52,362 nt of DNA from CAIRDP01 sp037138335 (GCA_037138335.1 JBAXIO010000023.1:1-52362), one strand, 5' to 3'. Positions 43,154 through 51,677 are shown, counted from the first letter of the stretch. Notes: a model not told the origin generated them from the sequence alone. Numbers and translations are program-made.

Positions 43154-44614
43154 TCAAGTCTTTACAAGGTTCTTCCGGCTAACCAGCAGGAGTCCGGCAA
43201 AAGTAATAAATCCGTTAAGAATCAGGAGCTCAAATCCGAATTTATATCCACCAAATATTAACACTGAATAGTTGCTAAGTAAATAACAGATACAGGGCGA
43301 GATTAAGGCGATGAGAGGCACCAGCTTATCCCTGACCTGTTTGCGTGAAAAAAGGCCGAAACTATACAGGCCCAGAAGTGGTCCGTAAGTATACCCTGCC
43401 ACGGTGAATAACTTATCAATAACCGCCCTGTCATTTATGGCCCTGAATAAAATAATAACTCCAAGTAAAAGAATGGCGAAGCATACATGGACCAGGTACC
43501 TTATCCTTTCCTTTTTCCTTTCATTCATATTTTCTCTCTTCGGAAGGCCGAGGAAGTCAATGCAAAAGGAGGTTGTAAGTGAAGTCAATGCCCCGTCGGC
43601 GCTGGGATAGGCAGCAGAGATCAGCCCGATGATGAAAACAAGCCCCGCTACGGGGCCAAGATAGTTAATTGCAATCAGCGGAAAGAGATCGTCTGAGCGC
43701 GAGGGCAGCCTGATCCCCTTGAATTCAGCAAACATGAACAGGGTGGCTCCAAGGAACAGAAAAATGAAATTGACAAATACCAGTACACCGCTGAAAGTAA
43801 ACATGTTCTTCTGAGCGTCTTTCAGGTTCCTGCAACTCAGGTTCTTCTGCATCATTTCCTGGTCAAGCCCGGTCATTACTATTGTTATGAACATCCCGCT
43901 GAAGAATTGTTTCAGGAAAAACCGCCTGTCGCTCCAGTCGGTATTGAACATCCTTGTTAAGCCGTTATCCATTGCCCTGTGGTACAAACCTGCAAGACTA
44001 AGATCCATATTCCTTGAAATAATGTAAACTGAAAGGACCACCGCCAGAAGCATGAAAGTAGTCTGAACGGTATCGGTCCAGATTATGGTTTTAATTCCCC
44101 CCTTGAAGGTATAGAGGAGAATAAGGACGATAAAAATAAGCACGGTTAATCCAAAGGGGATGTTCCAGGCATCGAAAACAAAGACCTGGAGGACGTTTAC
44201 GACGAGGAACATCCTGAACGAAGCCCCGATCACCCTTGAAAGGAGAAAATAAAAAGCTCCTGTTTTGTATGACCAGAACCCGAAACGGGAATCAAGGTAT
44301 GAGTATATTGAGGTAAGATTAAGCCGGTAATAAAGGGGCAGCAGTATGGTTGCAATAATGGCATACCCTAAAAGGTAACCCGCCACGACCAGAAAATACG
44401 AGAACTGGGTATCTCCTACCCAACCGGGGACCGACATGAATGTGACCCCCGACAAAGATGCGCCTATCATGCCGTAGGAAACGACGAACCAGGGCGAAGC
44501 TTTGTTCCCAATATAAAAACCCCTGTTTGTTGATTTCCTGGCAGTCAGCCAGGTGATGAAAAAAAGCAGGGCGGTGTAGGCGAAGAAAGCGAAAAGGATG
44601 ATTTTTGGAGACAT
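43154..44614 (-). CDS. Sodium:solute symporter (SSS family)
   Basis: A 486-residue integral membrane protein with about 13 helices. SSS features: Y-G-M-I-G-A-S-L-S-G-V-T-F-M-S-V-P-G near residue 48, TFKGGIKTIIWTDTVQTTFML (near 168-188; the GG-hv-TD-vQ motif), GLDQEMMQKNLSCRNLKDAQ and ISAAYPSADGALTSLTTSF (sodium-site Ser/Thr). Substrate cannot be assigned: the family carries sugars, amino acids, sialic acid and more. It lies between heptose and nitrogen genes with repeat-filled gaps on both sides. Confidence 0.92.
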   Translation of the reverse strand: MSPKIILFAFFAYTALLFFITWLTARKSTNRGFYIGNKASPWFVVSYGMIGASLSGVTFMSVPGWVGDTQFSYFLVVAGYLLGYAIIATILLPLYYRLNLTSIYSYLDSRFGFWSYKTGAFYFLLSRVIGASFRMFLVVNVLQVFVFDAWNIPFGLTVLIFIVLILLYTFKGGIKTIIWTDTVQTTFMLLAVVLSVYIISRNMDLSLAGLYHRAMDNGLTRMFNTDWSDRRFFLKQFFSGMFITIVMTGLDQEMMQKNLSCRNLKDAQKNMFTFSGVLVFVNFIFLFLGATLFMFAEFKGIRLPSRSDDLFPLIAINYLGPVAGLVFIIGLISAAYPSADGALTSLTTSFCIDFLGLPKRENMNERKKERIRYLVHVCFAILLLGVIILFRAINDRAVIDKLFTVAGYTYGPLLGLYSFGLFSRKQVRDKLVPLIALISPCICYLLSNYSVLIFGGYKFGFELLILNGFITFAGLLLVSRKNLVKT

Positions 44615-44633
44615 GGGCGGATTGACGAAGGAC

Positions 44634-44668
44634 GAATTACGAGTTACAATTTACGATTTACGATTTAT
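44634..44668. repeat. Heptamer tandem repeat, GATTTAC/GAATTAC family
   Basis: Five 7-bp units: GAATTAC, GAGTTAC, AATTTAC, GATTTAC, GATTTAT, with a degenerate start (GACGAAG) just before. Same unit family and same orientation as the array at 43074-43115; the two arrays flank the symporter gene. Confidence 0.72.
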
Positions 44669-44688
44669 CAGGTATCTGATGTAAGATT

Positions 44689-45255
44689 TCATATTTCAGA
44701 TAACAGTTCCTGGGCAAAGGACCGGAGATCGGGAAATACAAAATTTATAGTTTTATATCCTTTTCTGATGTGCGGAAGATCTGCTGAAAGGAATACAGTT
44801 TTCATGCCAAGCCTTTTCCCGAATATCATATCTGAGAGTGAGTCTCCGACCATGACTGATTGCCTGAAACGTATTTCGGGAAAACGTTTCCTTGACTGAA
44901 GGGCCATTCCTATATTAGGTTTCCGGTTAAATGATTTTTCACTTTCAAGGGCAGGGCAGAAAAACGCAGCATCAATCCTCCCGCCTGCAGCTGTGACCTC
45001 GGTGATCATCCTGGAATGGAGGTTTTCAACTTCTTGTTCACTCATGAGGCCCTTACCCACTCCCTGCTGGTTGCTTACGACGACAATCCTGCTGAACATG
45101 CCCGACATCTCTTCTATAGCCTCCAGTACCCCTGGTTTGAATTTAAACTGCTCCCAGTTGCGCACATAATCATCTACCATTCGATGGTTAATGACCCCGT
45201 CGCGGTCGAGAAACAGCGACCAGGTATTATCTATTTTCAAATCCTTTAAATTCAT
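44689..45255 (-). CDS. gmhB: D-glycero-D-manno-heptose-1,7-bisphosphate 7-phosphatase
   Basis: A 188-residue HAD-family phosphatase. The start at 45255 (MNLKDLKIDNTWS) places the catalytic LFLDRDGVIN near residues 15-24; the next motifs are VVSNQQGVGKG and MVGDSLSDM. The usual GmhB zinc-loop cysteines are largely missing (PALESEKSFNRKPNIG with one Cys nearby), as in part of the family. It removes the 7-phosphate of heptose 1,7-bisphosphate. The start overlaps the end of hddC by 29 bases; the open frame runs further up but only as overlap. Confidence 0.88.
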   Translation of the reverse strand: MNLKDLKIDNTWSLFLDRDGVINHRMVDDYVRNWEQFKFKPGVLEAIEEMSGMFSRIVVVSNQQGVGKGLMSEQEVENLHSRMITEVTAAGGRIDAAFFCPALESEKSFNRKPNIGMALQSRKRFPEIRFRQSVMVGDSLSDMIFGKRLGMKTVFLSADLPHIRKGYKTINFVFPDLRSFAQELLSEI

Positions 45256-45931
45256 GCTGAGCTTTCTGAAAATCTTCGGGTATGCCGATATCAAGAAAAT
45301 ATCCTTCGGCCGGGTAACCATACATACGGTCAATGCCGAAATACTGTTCGAAACAATCCTTCTCGATTGAAAATCTTCCCCGAAAATGCGGCTCCATTAA
45401 GTAGGCCTTTTCGATCAGGTATACCCCTGCATTGATAAGCCCGTTGCCTGCATTCTCCCTTTTTTCTTCGAAACCTGTAATCCTTCTTTGCCTGTTGATG
45501 CTGACTCTTCCATAACGGCCGGTATCTGATAATTTTCGGAGCGCCAGGCTGACATCGGCTTTTTTCGACAGGTGTTCCCGTTCAAAGGACTTCAGGTCTA
45601 TCCTGAACAGGCTGTCGCCGTTCATTACCACGGCCCGGTCGCCCCTGATCCTCCAGAACGAAAGCCTGATGCCACCCCCGGTGCCCAGGGGTTCTTCCTC
45701 AATGGCGTAATCCAGTTCCATCGTCCTGTAAAGGTTTTTAAAATGGCTTTGTATGACCTCGCGTTTGTAGCCCACACTAAGAACGGCACGATGAACTCCC
45801 TGTTTTAAAAGATAATCGAGCAGGTATTCCAGGAATGGCCTGTCGTTTATAAGGGCCATGGATTTTGGGATATCCTTCACCACGGCCTGCAAACGGGTTC
45901 CAAATCCTCCGGCAAGTATTATCGCTTCCAA
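45227..45931 (-). CDS. hddC: D-glycero-D-manno-heptose 1-phosphate guanylyltransferase (HddC type)
   Basis: A 234-residue sugar-nucleotide transferase: AIILAGGFGTRLQ with the nucleotide-binding glycine loop, DIPKSMALINDRPFLEYLL, EEPLGTGGGIRLS, MNGDSLFRID and DIGIPEDFQKAQ. Among homologues it best fits HddC, since the other three enzymes of the GDP-D-glycero-alpha-D-manno-heptose route are neighbours. It would join GTP and heptose 1-phosphate. It starts six bases after gmhA and ends inside gmhB. Confidence 0.87.
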   Translation of the reverse strand: MEAIILAGGFGTRLQAVVKDIPKSMALINDRPFLEYLLDYLLKQGVHRAVLSVGYKREVIQSHFKNLYRTMELDYAIEEEPLGTGGGIRLSFWRIRGDRAVVMNGDSLFRIDLKSFEREHLSKKADVSLALRKLSDTGRYGRVSINRQRRITGFEEKRENAGNGLINAGVYLIEKAYLMEPHFRGRFSIEKDCFEQYFGIDRMYGYPAEGYFLDIGIPEDFQKAQHEFKGFENR

Positions 45932-45937
45932 CAGGAA

Positions 45938-46516
45938 TTATTCTTTGGGAAATAATGAAGACTCAACGATCTCGCAAATAATATGCCCGATCAGGATATG
46001 AGATTCCTGTATCCTGGGAGTGTCGGATGATGGAACGTTGATCAGGAAATCAACGGCATCTTTCATTCCGCCTCCGCTTTCCCCGGTCAGTGCCACGGTG
46101 AGCATGCCTATCTCATTGGCAACCTCAAACGCACGTATCACATTTTTCGAATTGCCTGAAGTAGAGAGCCCGATCAGGATATCTCCCTCCTTTCCTATCC
46201 CTTTCACGAGTCGGGAATAGACCTCATCGAAGGAATAATCATTGCCAACGGCCGTCAGGTAGGACGTATTGACGTGCAGGGCTTCGGACGAAAGGGGCGG
46301 ACGGTCATAATAGAACCTTCCTGAGAATTCAGCGGCCAGGTGCTGGGCGTCGGCAGCGCTTCCCCCGTTCCCGCAAAACAGCACCTTGTTCCCGTTGCAG
46401 AATGCAGTGCAACATGCAGAAGTAACATCATCAATCACTTTCAGCAGTGCAGGATCGCTCAGGATTTTCTGTTTTGTCTCAATGGACTGCCGGATACATT
46501 CTTGGATTCTTGACAT
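45938..46516 (-). CDS. gmhA: Sedoheptulose 7-phosphate isomerase
   Basis: A 192-residue SIS-domain isomerase: CGNGGSAADAQHLAAEFSGRF (phosphate and zinc-site region), GLSTSGNSKNVIRAFE and the end IQESHILIGHIICEIVE with the catalytic His/Glu. It converts sedoheptulose 7-phosphate to D-glycero-D-manno-heptose 7-phosphate, first step of the heptose route. First gene of a tight gmhA-hddC-gmhB group. Confidence 0.95.
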   Translation of the reverse strand: MSRIQECIRQSIETKQKILSDPALLKVIDDVTSACCTAFCNGNKVLFCGNGGSAADAQHLAAEFSGRFYYDRPPLSSEALHVNTSYLTAVGNDYSFDEVYSRLVKGIGKEGDILIGLSTSGNSKNVIRAFEVANEIGMLTVALTGESGGGMKDAVDFLINVPSSDTPRIQESHILIGHIICEIVESSLFPKE

Positions 46517-46594
46517 AGTTTTAACAATGGTATTATTATTCAGGCATATTATTTAACACTCAGGGCAATTTCCATGATCATGGTCATCATGGCA

Positions 46595-47116
46595 TTAAAC
46601 GTGGTCAAATTTAATTATTTCTTCAAAGGGTTTACGTTTCAGGTGACGCGATACCTGATCAGTGGAACCGGCAGGATAGCCAAGGCTGAGATAGGCAATA
46701 GGCTCTATATGATCGGGCAGGTTCAGTACCTGTATGCATTTTGCAGCATCGAAATTACAAATCCAGCAGGTTCCCAGTCCCTGCTCCGCAGCAGCAAGGG
46801 TAATATGATCGGCCATGATGGCAATGTCAATATCGGTGTGATCCTTGCCATCACTGCGCTTCCATCCCTGTTGGTGGTTACCCAGGAACACCAGGATCAC
46901 AGCGGCCTGTTTCAGCCACTCCCTGGCATAGGTTTCTTCCAGTTTTTTCTTTAAGTCCGGATCACGTACCACCTTGATCAGCCACGGCTGGTAATTGGCG
47001 GCTGAAGGTGCAATCCTTCCGCATTCAAGGATGTAATTAAGCTTCTCCTCTTCAACAGGCTTTGGCAGATAGTTTCTGACAGAATACCTTGATTTTGCTA
47101 GTTCTAAGAAAGTCAT
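46595..47116 (-). CDS. Nitroreductase family protein
   Basis: A 173-residue FMN-binding nitroreductase-fold protein: SRYSVRNYLPKPVEEEKL at the start (FMN-phosphate Arg residues), APSAANYQPW, AAAEQGLGTCWICNFD and LSLGYPAG. Such enzymes reduce nitro compounds, quinones or flavins with NAD(P)H; the substrate is unknown. It is inserted between hddA and gmhA without obvious link to heptose synthesis. Confidence 0.92.
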   Translation of the reverse strand: MTFLELAKSRYSVRNYLPKPVEEEKLNYILECGRIAPSAANYQPWLIKVVRDPDLKKKLEETYAREWLKQAAVILVFLGNHQQGWKRSDGKDHTDIDIAIMADHITLAAAEQGLGTCWICNFDAAKCIQVLNLPDHIEPIAYLSLGYPAGSTDQVSRHLKRKPFEEIIKFDHV

Positions 47117-47168
47117 GTTACTTATAGTATTTCAATGGACGATGAACATCCTGCATCCTGCTTCCCGT

Positions 47169-48191
47169 TTAAATCGTCCAGCTCCTGAGCCCTTTCTGTG
47201 TAAAATCATACCGTTTGGTTTGTCCTCCGAATTTTTTCAGAGCTTCGATTACTGCCGAGCGGGTATTTCCCGGGCAGTAAAAGAACATAAACCCGCCGCC
47301 TCCGGCACCTGAGACTTTACCTCCTGATGCGCCATTCCTTTTTGCCGTATCATAAATCTCGTCAAGCATAGGATTAGTGATCCCGTTGGCCATATTCTTT
47401 TTAAACTTCCATCCAAAATCAAGGATATCCCCTATTTTATCCAATTCCCCTTTAAGCAGGGCTTCTTTCATCATCAGCGACTGCTCCTTCAGTTTGTTCA
47501 TGGCTTCGAGGGACTTTTCATTGCCATCCATCACATTCTTCCTCTGTTCTTCAATGATGATGCTTGAAAGACGGCTTGTTTCGGTATGATACAGCACAAG
47601 GTTATGAGCCAGCTCATCAAGATATTTGTCACGTATCCTTAAGGGGTTGACGATGACTTTATCCTCTTTGAAGAATTCCATAAAATTCACCCCTCCGAAT
47701 GTTGCGGCATATTGATCCTGCTTTCCCCCGGCCATTTTCAGGTCCACCCTTTCGATTTCATAAGCGAGATGGGCCAGGTCGTATTCGCCCAGCGGCAGGT
47801 TGAGCCATTCGGAAAAAGCGCCCAGGATAGCAACGACAAGAGTTGAACTTGTGCCGAGACCCGAGCCCGGAGGGGCATCCACATAGGTTGAAAGTTCAAA
47901 GGAGAGCGGTTTAAGTGAATAATCCCTGATGAGCCTGTTATAAATTCCTTTATGCAGGTCAAGTTTGCCGTCAATCTCAAGTTGCAGGTCAGAATTAAGC
48001 TCATATCGTTCATGCTTGTCAAGGGAATTCAGGATGATCTTTCCATCGTTCCGGGCTTCTATAGCAGCCGTCGCATACATGCTGATAGTGGCATTCAATA
48101 TTGCCCCGCCATACATATCAGAGAATGGGGCGACATCTGTTCCTCCGCCGGCCAAACCCAGGCGAAGAGGGGCTTTGCTACGTATAATCAT
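47169..48191 (-). CDS. hddA: D-glycero-D-manno-heptose 7-phosphate kinase (HddA type, GHMP kinase)
   Basis: A 340-residue GHMP kinase: RSKAPLRLGLAGGGTDVAPF at the start, the ATP-binding DAPPGSGLGTSSTLVVA (near 107-123), and the C-terminal GASGGKVSGAGGGGFMFFYC motif 3. HddA phosphorylates heptose 7-phosphate at C1 with alpha configuration, the branch that leads to GDP-heptose rather than ADP-heptose. With gmhA, gmhB and hddC nearby the route is complete. The gene follows a repeat-filled gap after a glycosyltransferase. Confidence 0.92.
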   Translation of the reverse strand: MIIRSKAPLRLGLAGGGTDVAPFSDMYGGAILNATISMYATAAIEARNDGKIILNSLDKHERYELNSDLQLEIDGKLDLHKGIYNRLIRDYSLKPLSFELSTYVDAPPGSGLGTSSTLVVAILGAFSEWLNLPLGEYDLAHLAYEIERVDLKMAGGKQDQYAATFGGVNFMEFFKEDKVIVNPLRIRDKYLDELAHNLVLYHTETSRLSSIIIEEQRKNVMDGNEKSLEAMNKLKEQSLMMKEALLKGELDKIGDILDFGWKFKKNMANGITNPMLDEIYDTAKRNGASGGKVSGAGGGGFMFFYCPGNTRSAVIEALKKFGGQTKRYDFTQKGLRSWTI

Positions 48192-48232
48192 GGTTATGAT
48201 CGGTAAATTACATTGCGAATATACAGTTTTAT

Positions 48233-48253
48233 TGGTGACTGGTGACTGGTGAC
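48233..48253. repeat. Heptamer tandem repeat, three TGGTGAC units
   Basis: Three perfect TGGTGAC units in the 104-base gap between hddA and the glycosyltransferase, followed by degenerate pieces (AACTGGTGAACAGTGACTG) and then by the larger array at 48301. Confidence 0.7.
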
Positions 48254-48295
48254 TGAAGAGAGCGAAGGTAACTGGTGAACAGTGACTGCTAACTA

Positions 48296-49498
48296 CTACC
48301 TGTTCCCTGTTCCCTGTTCCCTGTTCCCTGGTCCCTGGTCCCTGGTCCCTGGTCCCTGGTCACCCCCCATGGCTGCGTTTATGGCTTCCACCATTCTTTT
48401 CCAGGAATATTTTTGCTTTTCGACGGCTGCATTGGCCGAGAATTCAGCTTCCCTGCCAGAAGTGTAAAATTCCAGTATGGCAGAAGCAATGGCCTGTTTA
48501 TCGGGTTTTACCACGAAGCCTACCTGTTCATGAGGCACGAACTCGGCCAGTCCGCCAACATCGGTAATGATCATTGGTTTGTCAAAATGGTAGGCTATCT
48601 GCGTAACGCCGCTCTGGGTAGCGCTTTTGTATGGCTGGACGATCACATCCGCGGAGCAGAAATAATTGACGACCTTACTGTCGGGGATGAAATCATTGCT
48701 CATGATCACCGTATCCCCCAGGCCATGGCGTTTTATAATTTCATGGTAAGGTGCAGGATCACAGTAGAATTCACCGGCAACAAGCAGTTTAATTCCTGAA
48801 TTCCTGAGGGCTTCGGTCCCAAACGCTTCCAGCAGCAGGTCAAGTCCCTTATAGTCCCTGATAAATCCAAAGAACAGGGCATACCTTGACGAAGGGTCAA
48901 GACCCAGGTTTTTCCTTGCTTCCTGTTTGCTGATGGCATCCCCGAAATTATCGTACAGCGGGTGCGGGCAGTAGAGCTTAGGTTTTTTTTTATCAAAGCT
49001 TACAAGGTCTTCCATCACGGAATGGGACATCGCGACAAAGCCATCCACGGAGTTGACAAAAAAAGAAGACAACAGCCTGTCGCCGGGCCTCTTTTCATGG
49101 GGGATGATGTTATCGATCACCGAGACCACCCTGCTGTGCCTGTTCTTCCTAATAAGCCGGCAAACAGTACCGAAGCATGGCGCCATGAAAGGCATCCAGT
49201 ATTTAACAATGACCAGGTCGGGCCTGGCCTTTTTAATTTCATTTCCCACCGAAAGCCAGTTCAGTGGATTGACCGAGTTCAGTTTAACCTGGATTGGTAT
49301 TCCCAGTGGAGCGGGGTCTGTTGAATACTGGGTTTTACCTGGAAACAGCAGAGAAGGGTATTGCAGGCTGAATGTAACGATGGAAGCTGAGGAACCCAGG
49401 CGGATATACTCCCTTATAAGCCGTTCGTTATATGTTGCCAACCCTCCCCTCAACGGGTAAGCCGAACCTATTAAGACGACTGTCGTTGGTTGTGGCAT
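48296..49498 (-). CDS. Glycosyltransferase family 4 protein with repeat-derived C-terminal tail
   Basis: A 400-residue GT-B glycosyltransferase. Start at 49498 (MPQPTTVVLIGSAYPLRGG) fits the gap after the kinase gene (stop 49506); the longer open frame would overlap it. Donor-domain blocks: ALFFGFIRDYKGLDLLLEAF, FIPDSKVVNYFCSADVIVQP and QSGVTQIAYHFDKPMIITDVGG. It probably adds a sugar to a surface glycan. The natural end seems to be near AINAAMG; the last 22 residues repeat with a seven-residue period (DQGPGTR, DQGPGNR, EQGTGNR) and are encoded by the heptamer array at 48301-48363. Confidence 0.88.
   Translation of the reverse strand: MPQPTTVVLIGSAYPLRGGLATYNERLIREYIRLGSSASIVTFSLQYPSLLFPGKTQYSTDPAPLGIPIQVKLNSVNPLNWLSVGNEIKKARPDLVIVKYWMPFMAPCFGTVCRLIRKNRHSRVVSVIDNIIPHEKRPGDRLLSSFFVNSVDGFVAMSHSVMEDLVSFDKKKPKLYCPHPLYDNFGDAISKQEARKNLGLDPSSRYALFFGFIRDYKGLDLLLEAFGTEALRNSGIKLLVAGEFYCDPAPYHEIIKRHGLGDTVIMSNDFIPDSKVVNYFCSADVIVQPYKSATQSGVTQIAYHFDKPMIITDVGGLAEFVPHEQVGFVVKPDKQAIASAILEFYTSGREAEFSANAAVEKQKYSWKRMVEAINAAMGGDQGPGTRDQGPGNREQGTGNR
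48301..48363. repeat. Heptamer tandem repeat, four TGTTCCC then five TGGTCCC-type units
   Basis: Nine uninterrupted 7-bp units: four TGTTCCC, four TGGTCCC and one TGGTCAC. The change from one unit to the next is one base, and TGGTCAC links to the TGGTGAC units 48 bases away. It lies within the 3' end of the glycosyltransferase reading frame. Because 7 and 3 share no factor, three units give a seven-residue protein repeat. Confidence 0.85.
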
Positions 49499-49505
49499 AG
49501 ACTGC

Positions 49506-50699
49506 TTAAGCCGGTTTAGGAATAGTGAAGTTGAACACCGAACCGAAACCTTTCTGGCTTTCAACTTTTATCGTGCCTTTGTTAAGCTCCACAAATTCTT
49601 TGCAAAGGTGCAAACCCAATCCTGTCCCTTTCTCTCCTGCAGTACCTGCCATTGACTGGGTCTTATCAAGCTTGAACAAACCTTCAAACACCTGGGGCGA
49701 CATACCGAGCCCGTTATCCTGGACGATCACTTCCGCCCAGTCAACTTTATTGATCATAATAATATGGATCTCACCCCCTGGCTGGGTAAATTTAATAGCA
49801 TTTGAGATCAGGTTCCTCAGTACGACCCTGATCATATTCATATCGGCATAGACTATAACAGGAGAGATATTCCTTTCAACCAGCCTGATCTGTTTATCCA
49901 GGGCATAAGGCCGGTAAAAAGAAATGACTTCGTGGATCACTTCAGAAATGTCAAAACCAGCAGGTTCAGGGATCATCCTCCCCGACTGCACCCGGGCCCA
50001 TTGAAGGAGGTTGTCGAGGAGCTTCAGATAATTCCTTGAAAGATCATGAAGGCTTTCAAGAATATCCTTCTGCTGCTGAGGCTCCAGCAAATCCATGTCG
50101 GTGTGCAATACTTCGGAGAGCGAGATCAGCGTGGAGATTGGGCTGCGAAGGTCATGGGCGATTATAGAGAAGAACTTATCCTTTGTCGCATTCAGCTCAG
50201 TCAGTTCCAGTTTTTGTTTTTCAAGCGTATTTTTTTGCTGAAGGATCTCGGTGTTCTGGGCCGCTAACTGTTCTTCGATTACATTCATATCCCTCAGGCG
50301 GCGTACCAGGGTCTTGAGTATTCCTTTAAAAATTGTATTTTCATGTTGGGTGATCCTGTGAAATTCATCCTGGTTGAATCGCAGCAGGAAGGTATGTGAA
50401 AGTGCAGTGACAGTAGCCGAGCGTTCCTGCTGGTCAATAAGGTAATATTTCCCGAAAACATCACCGGTTTTAAGAACCGAGAAAATATAATCACCATCGT
50501 GAACTTTCACCCTTCCGTCGAGGATGATGTACATCGAATCGCCCAATTCCCCTTTCAGAACAATGTTCTGACCTTCGGAAACCTCCATTTCGGTAAGGCT
50601 CTCGGCAATACGTGCCAGCAATTTATCGGATGATTCCTGGAAGATGGAAACCTTCCGCATGAACCTGACCTTACGTTCAATATCTTTTGGATCCGTCAT
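49506..50699 (-). CDS. Sensor histidine kinase with N-terminal cyclic-nucleotide-binding-type domain
   Basis: A 397-residue soluble kinase. Residues about 15-130 form a cNMP-binding-type beta-barrel (GELGDSMYIILDGRVKVHDG, TGDVFGKYYLIDQQERSATV), about 135-175 a coiled coil (LAAQNTEILQQKNTLEKQK), about 177-240 the HisKA domain with the phosphorylated His in FSIIAHDLRSPI, and about 285-395 the ATPase domain (NLISNAIKFTQPGGE, VQDNGLGM, GTGLGLHLCKEF). No membrane segment, no receiver or DNA-binding domain, and no response regulator next to it. The barrel lacks an evident R-S-A phosphate-binding cassette except ERSATV, which could bind a cyclic nucleotide. Confidence 0.92.
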   Translation of the reverse strand: MTDPKDIERKVRFMRKVSIFQESSDKLLARIAESLTEMEVSEGQNIVLKGELGDSMYIILDGRVKVHDGDYIFSVLKTGDVFGKYYLIDQQERSATVTALSHTFLLRFNQDEFHRITQHENTIFKGILKTLVRRLRDMNVIEEQLAAQNTEILQQKNTLEKQKLELTELNATKDKFFSIIAHDLRSPISTLISLSEVLHTDMDLLEPQQQKDILESLHDLSRNYLKLLDNLLQWARVQSGRMIPEPAGFDISEVIHEVISFYRPYALDKQIRLVERNISPVIVYADMNMIRVVLRNLISNAIKFTQPGGEIHIIMINKVDWAEVIVQDNGLGMSPQVFEGLFKLDKTQSMAGTAGEKGTGLGLHLCKEFVELNKGTIKVESQKGFGSVFNFTIPKPA

Positions 50700-50738
50700 T
50701 TACTTTCAGGTAATAAAAATAATACAGGACAGGCCCTG

Positions 50739-51677
50739 TCATAACCCTGTCTTTTTTTCAACAAGGTATTGGTTCCTGTCGGAGGAATTCCGGCTGACCA
50801 GTTCCCCAAGAAACCCTGCAACAAAAAGCTGTGTCCCCATGATCATGGCCAGCAGCCCGAAAAAGAAAAGGGGGCGCTCGGTCATCTTGAAAGCCTGGTG
50901 GAAGAATTTCTCATAAGCCAGGTAAATGGCAATGAAGAACCCTGCGGTGAATAGCAGGCTTCCCCACAAGCCGAAGAAATGCATAGGGCGTTTTACGAAA
51001 CGCGACATGAATGAAATGGTAAGCAGGTCAAGGTACCCTTTATAAAACCGGTCCAGGCCGAACTTGGTCTTTCCATACTTCCGTTTCTGATGGCGGACGA
51101 CTTTTTCCCCGATTTTCCTGAACCCTGCCCATTTGGCAAGGAAGGGGATATACCGGTGCATATCGCCGTAAACCTCGATACTTTTTATGACTGCATTACG
51201 ATAAGCTTTGAGGCCGCAGTTGAAGTCATGCAGTTTGATCCCCGACATCCTGCGGGCCGACCAGTTATAGAAACGGGTAGGTATGGTTTTGGAAATGGGA
51301 TCATGACGCTTTTTCTTCCAGCCAGAAACCAGGTCAAAACCTTCCTGCTTGATCATCCTGTATAATTCGGGGATCTCGTCGGGACTGTCCTGGAGATCGG
51401 CATCCATGGTAATAACGACATCGCCTGAAGCTTCCTGGAAGGCCACATTCAAAGCAGCTGCTTTCCCGTAATTACGCCTGAATTTAATACCACGGAAATT
51501 TTGTTTTTGAGAAGAAAGCTGTTCGATGATCTGCCAGGAAGCGTCGGAACTGCCGTCATCAACAAAAATAACCTCCCATGAGAAGTTATTTTCAGTCATG
51601 ACTTTTTCCAGCCATGCAGCAAGTTCAGGCAAAGACCCTTCTTCATTCAGAAGAGGGATTACAACAGAGATATCCAT
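50739..51677 (-). CDS. Family 2 glycosyltransferase with two C-terminal membrane helices (DPM1/ArnC-like)
   Basis: A 312-residue GT2 enzyme: DISVVIPLLNEEGSLPEL, FVDDGSSDAS, TMDADLQDSPDEIPELY with the metal-binding DxD-type site, and SGIKLHDFNCGLKAYR. Two hydrophobic segments (about 233-256 and 270-290) anchor it as in bactoprenol-phosphate glycosyltransferases. It probably charges a lipid carrier with a sugar or amino-sugar for cell-surface polymers. Ten bases after the DUF4199 gene and 39 before the kinase. Confidence 0.92.
   Translation of the reverse strand: MDISVVIPLLNEEGSLPELAAWLEKVMTENNFSWEVIFVDDGSSDASWQIIEQLSSQKQNFRGIKFRRNYGKAAALNVAFQEASGDVVITMDADLQDSPDEIPELYRMIKQEGFDLVSGWKKKRHDPISKTIPTRFYNWSARRMSGIKLHDFNCGLKAYRNAVIKSIEVYGDMHRYIPFLAKWAGFRKIGEKVVRHQKRKYGKTKFGLDRFYKGYLDLLTISFMSRFVKRPMHFFGLWGSLLFTAGFFIAIYLAYEKFFHQAFKMTERPLFFFGLLAMIMGTQLFVAGFLGELVSRNSSDRNQYLVEKKTGL

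Noticed and set aside
46572..46583. Palindrome CCATGATCATGG between gmhA and the nitroreductase
   Set aside because: A single short palindrome after a stop codon with no T-run and no second copy seen.
38776..48363. Heptamer arrays considered as CRISPR or integron-like repeats
   Set aside because: Units are seven bases with no spacers and no cas or integrase genes nearby.
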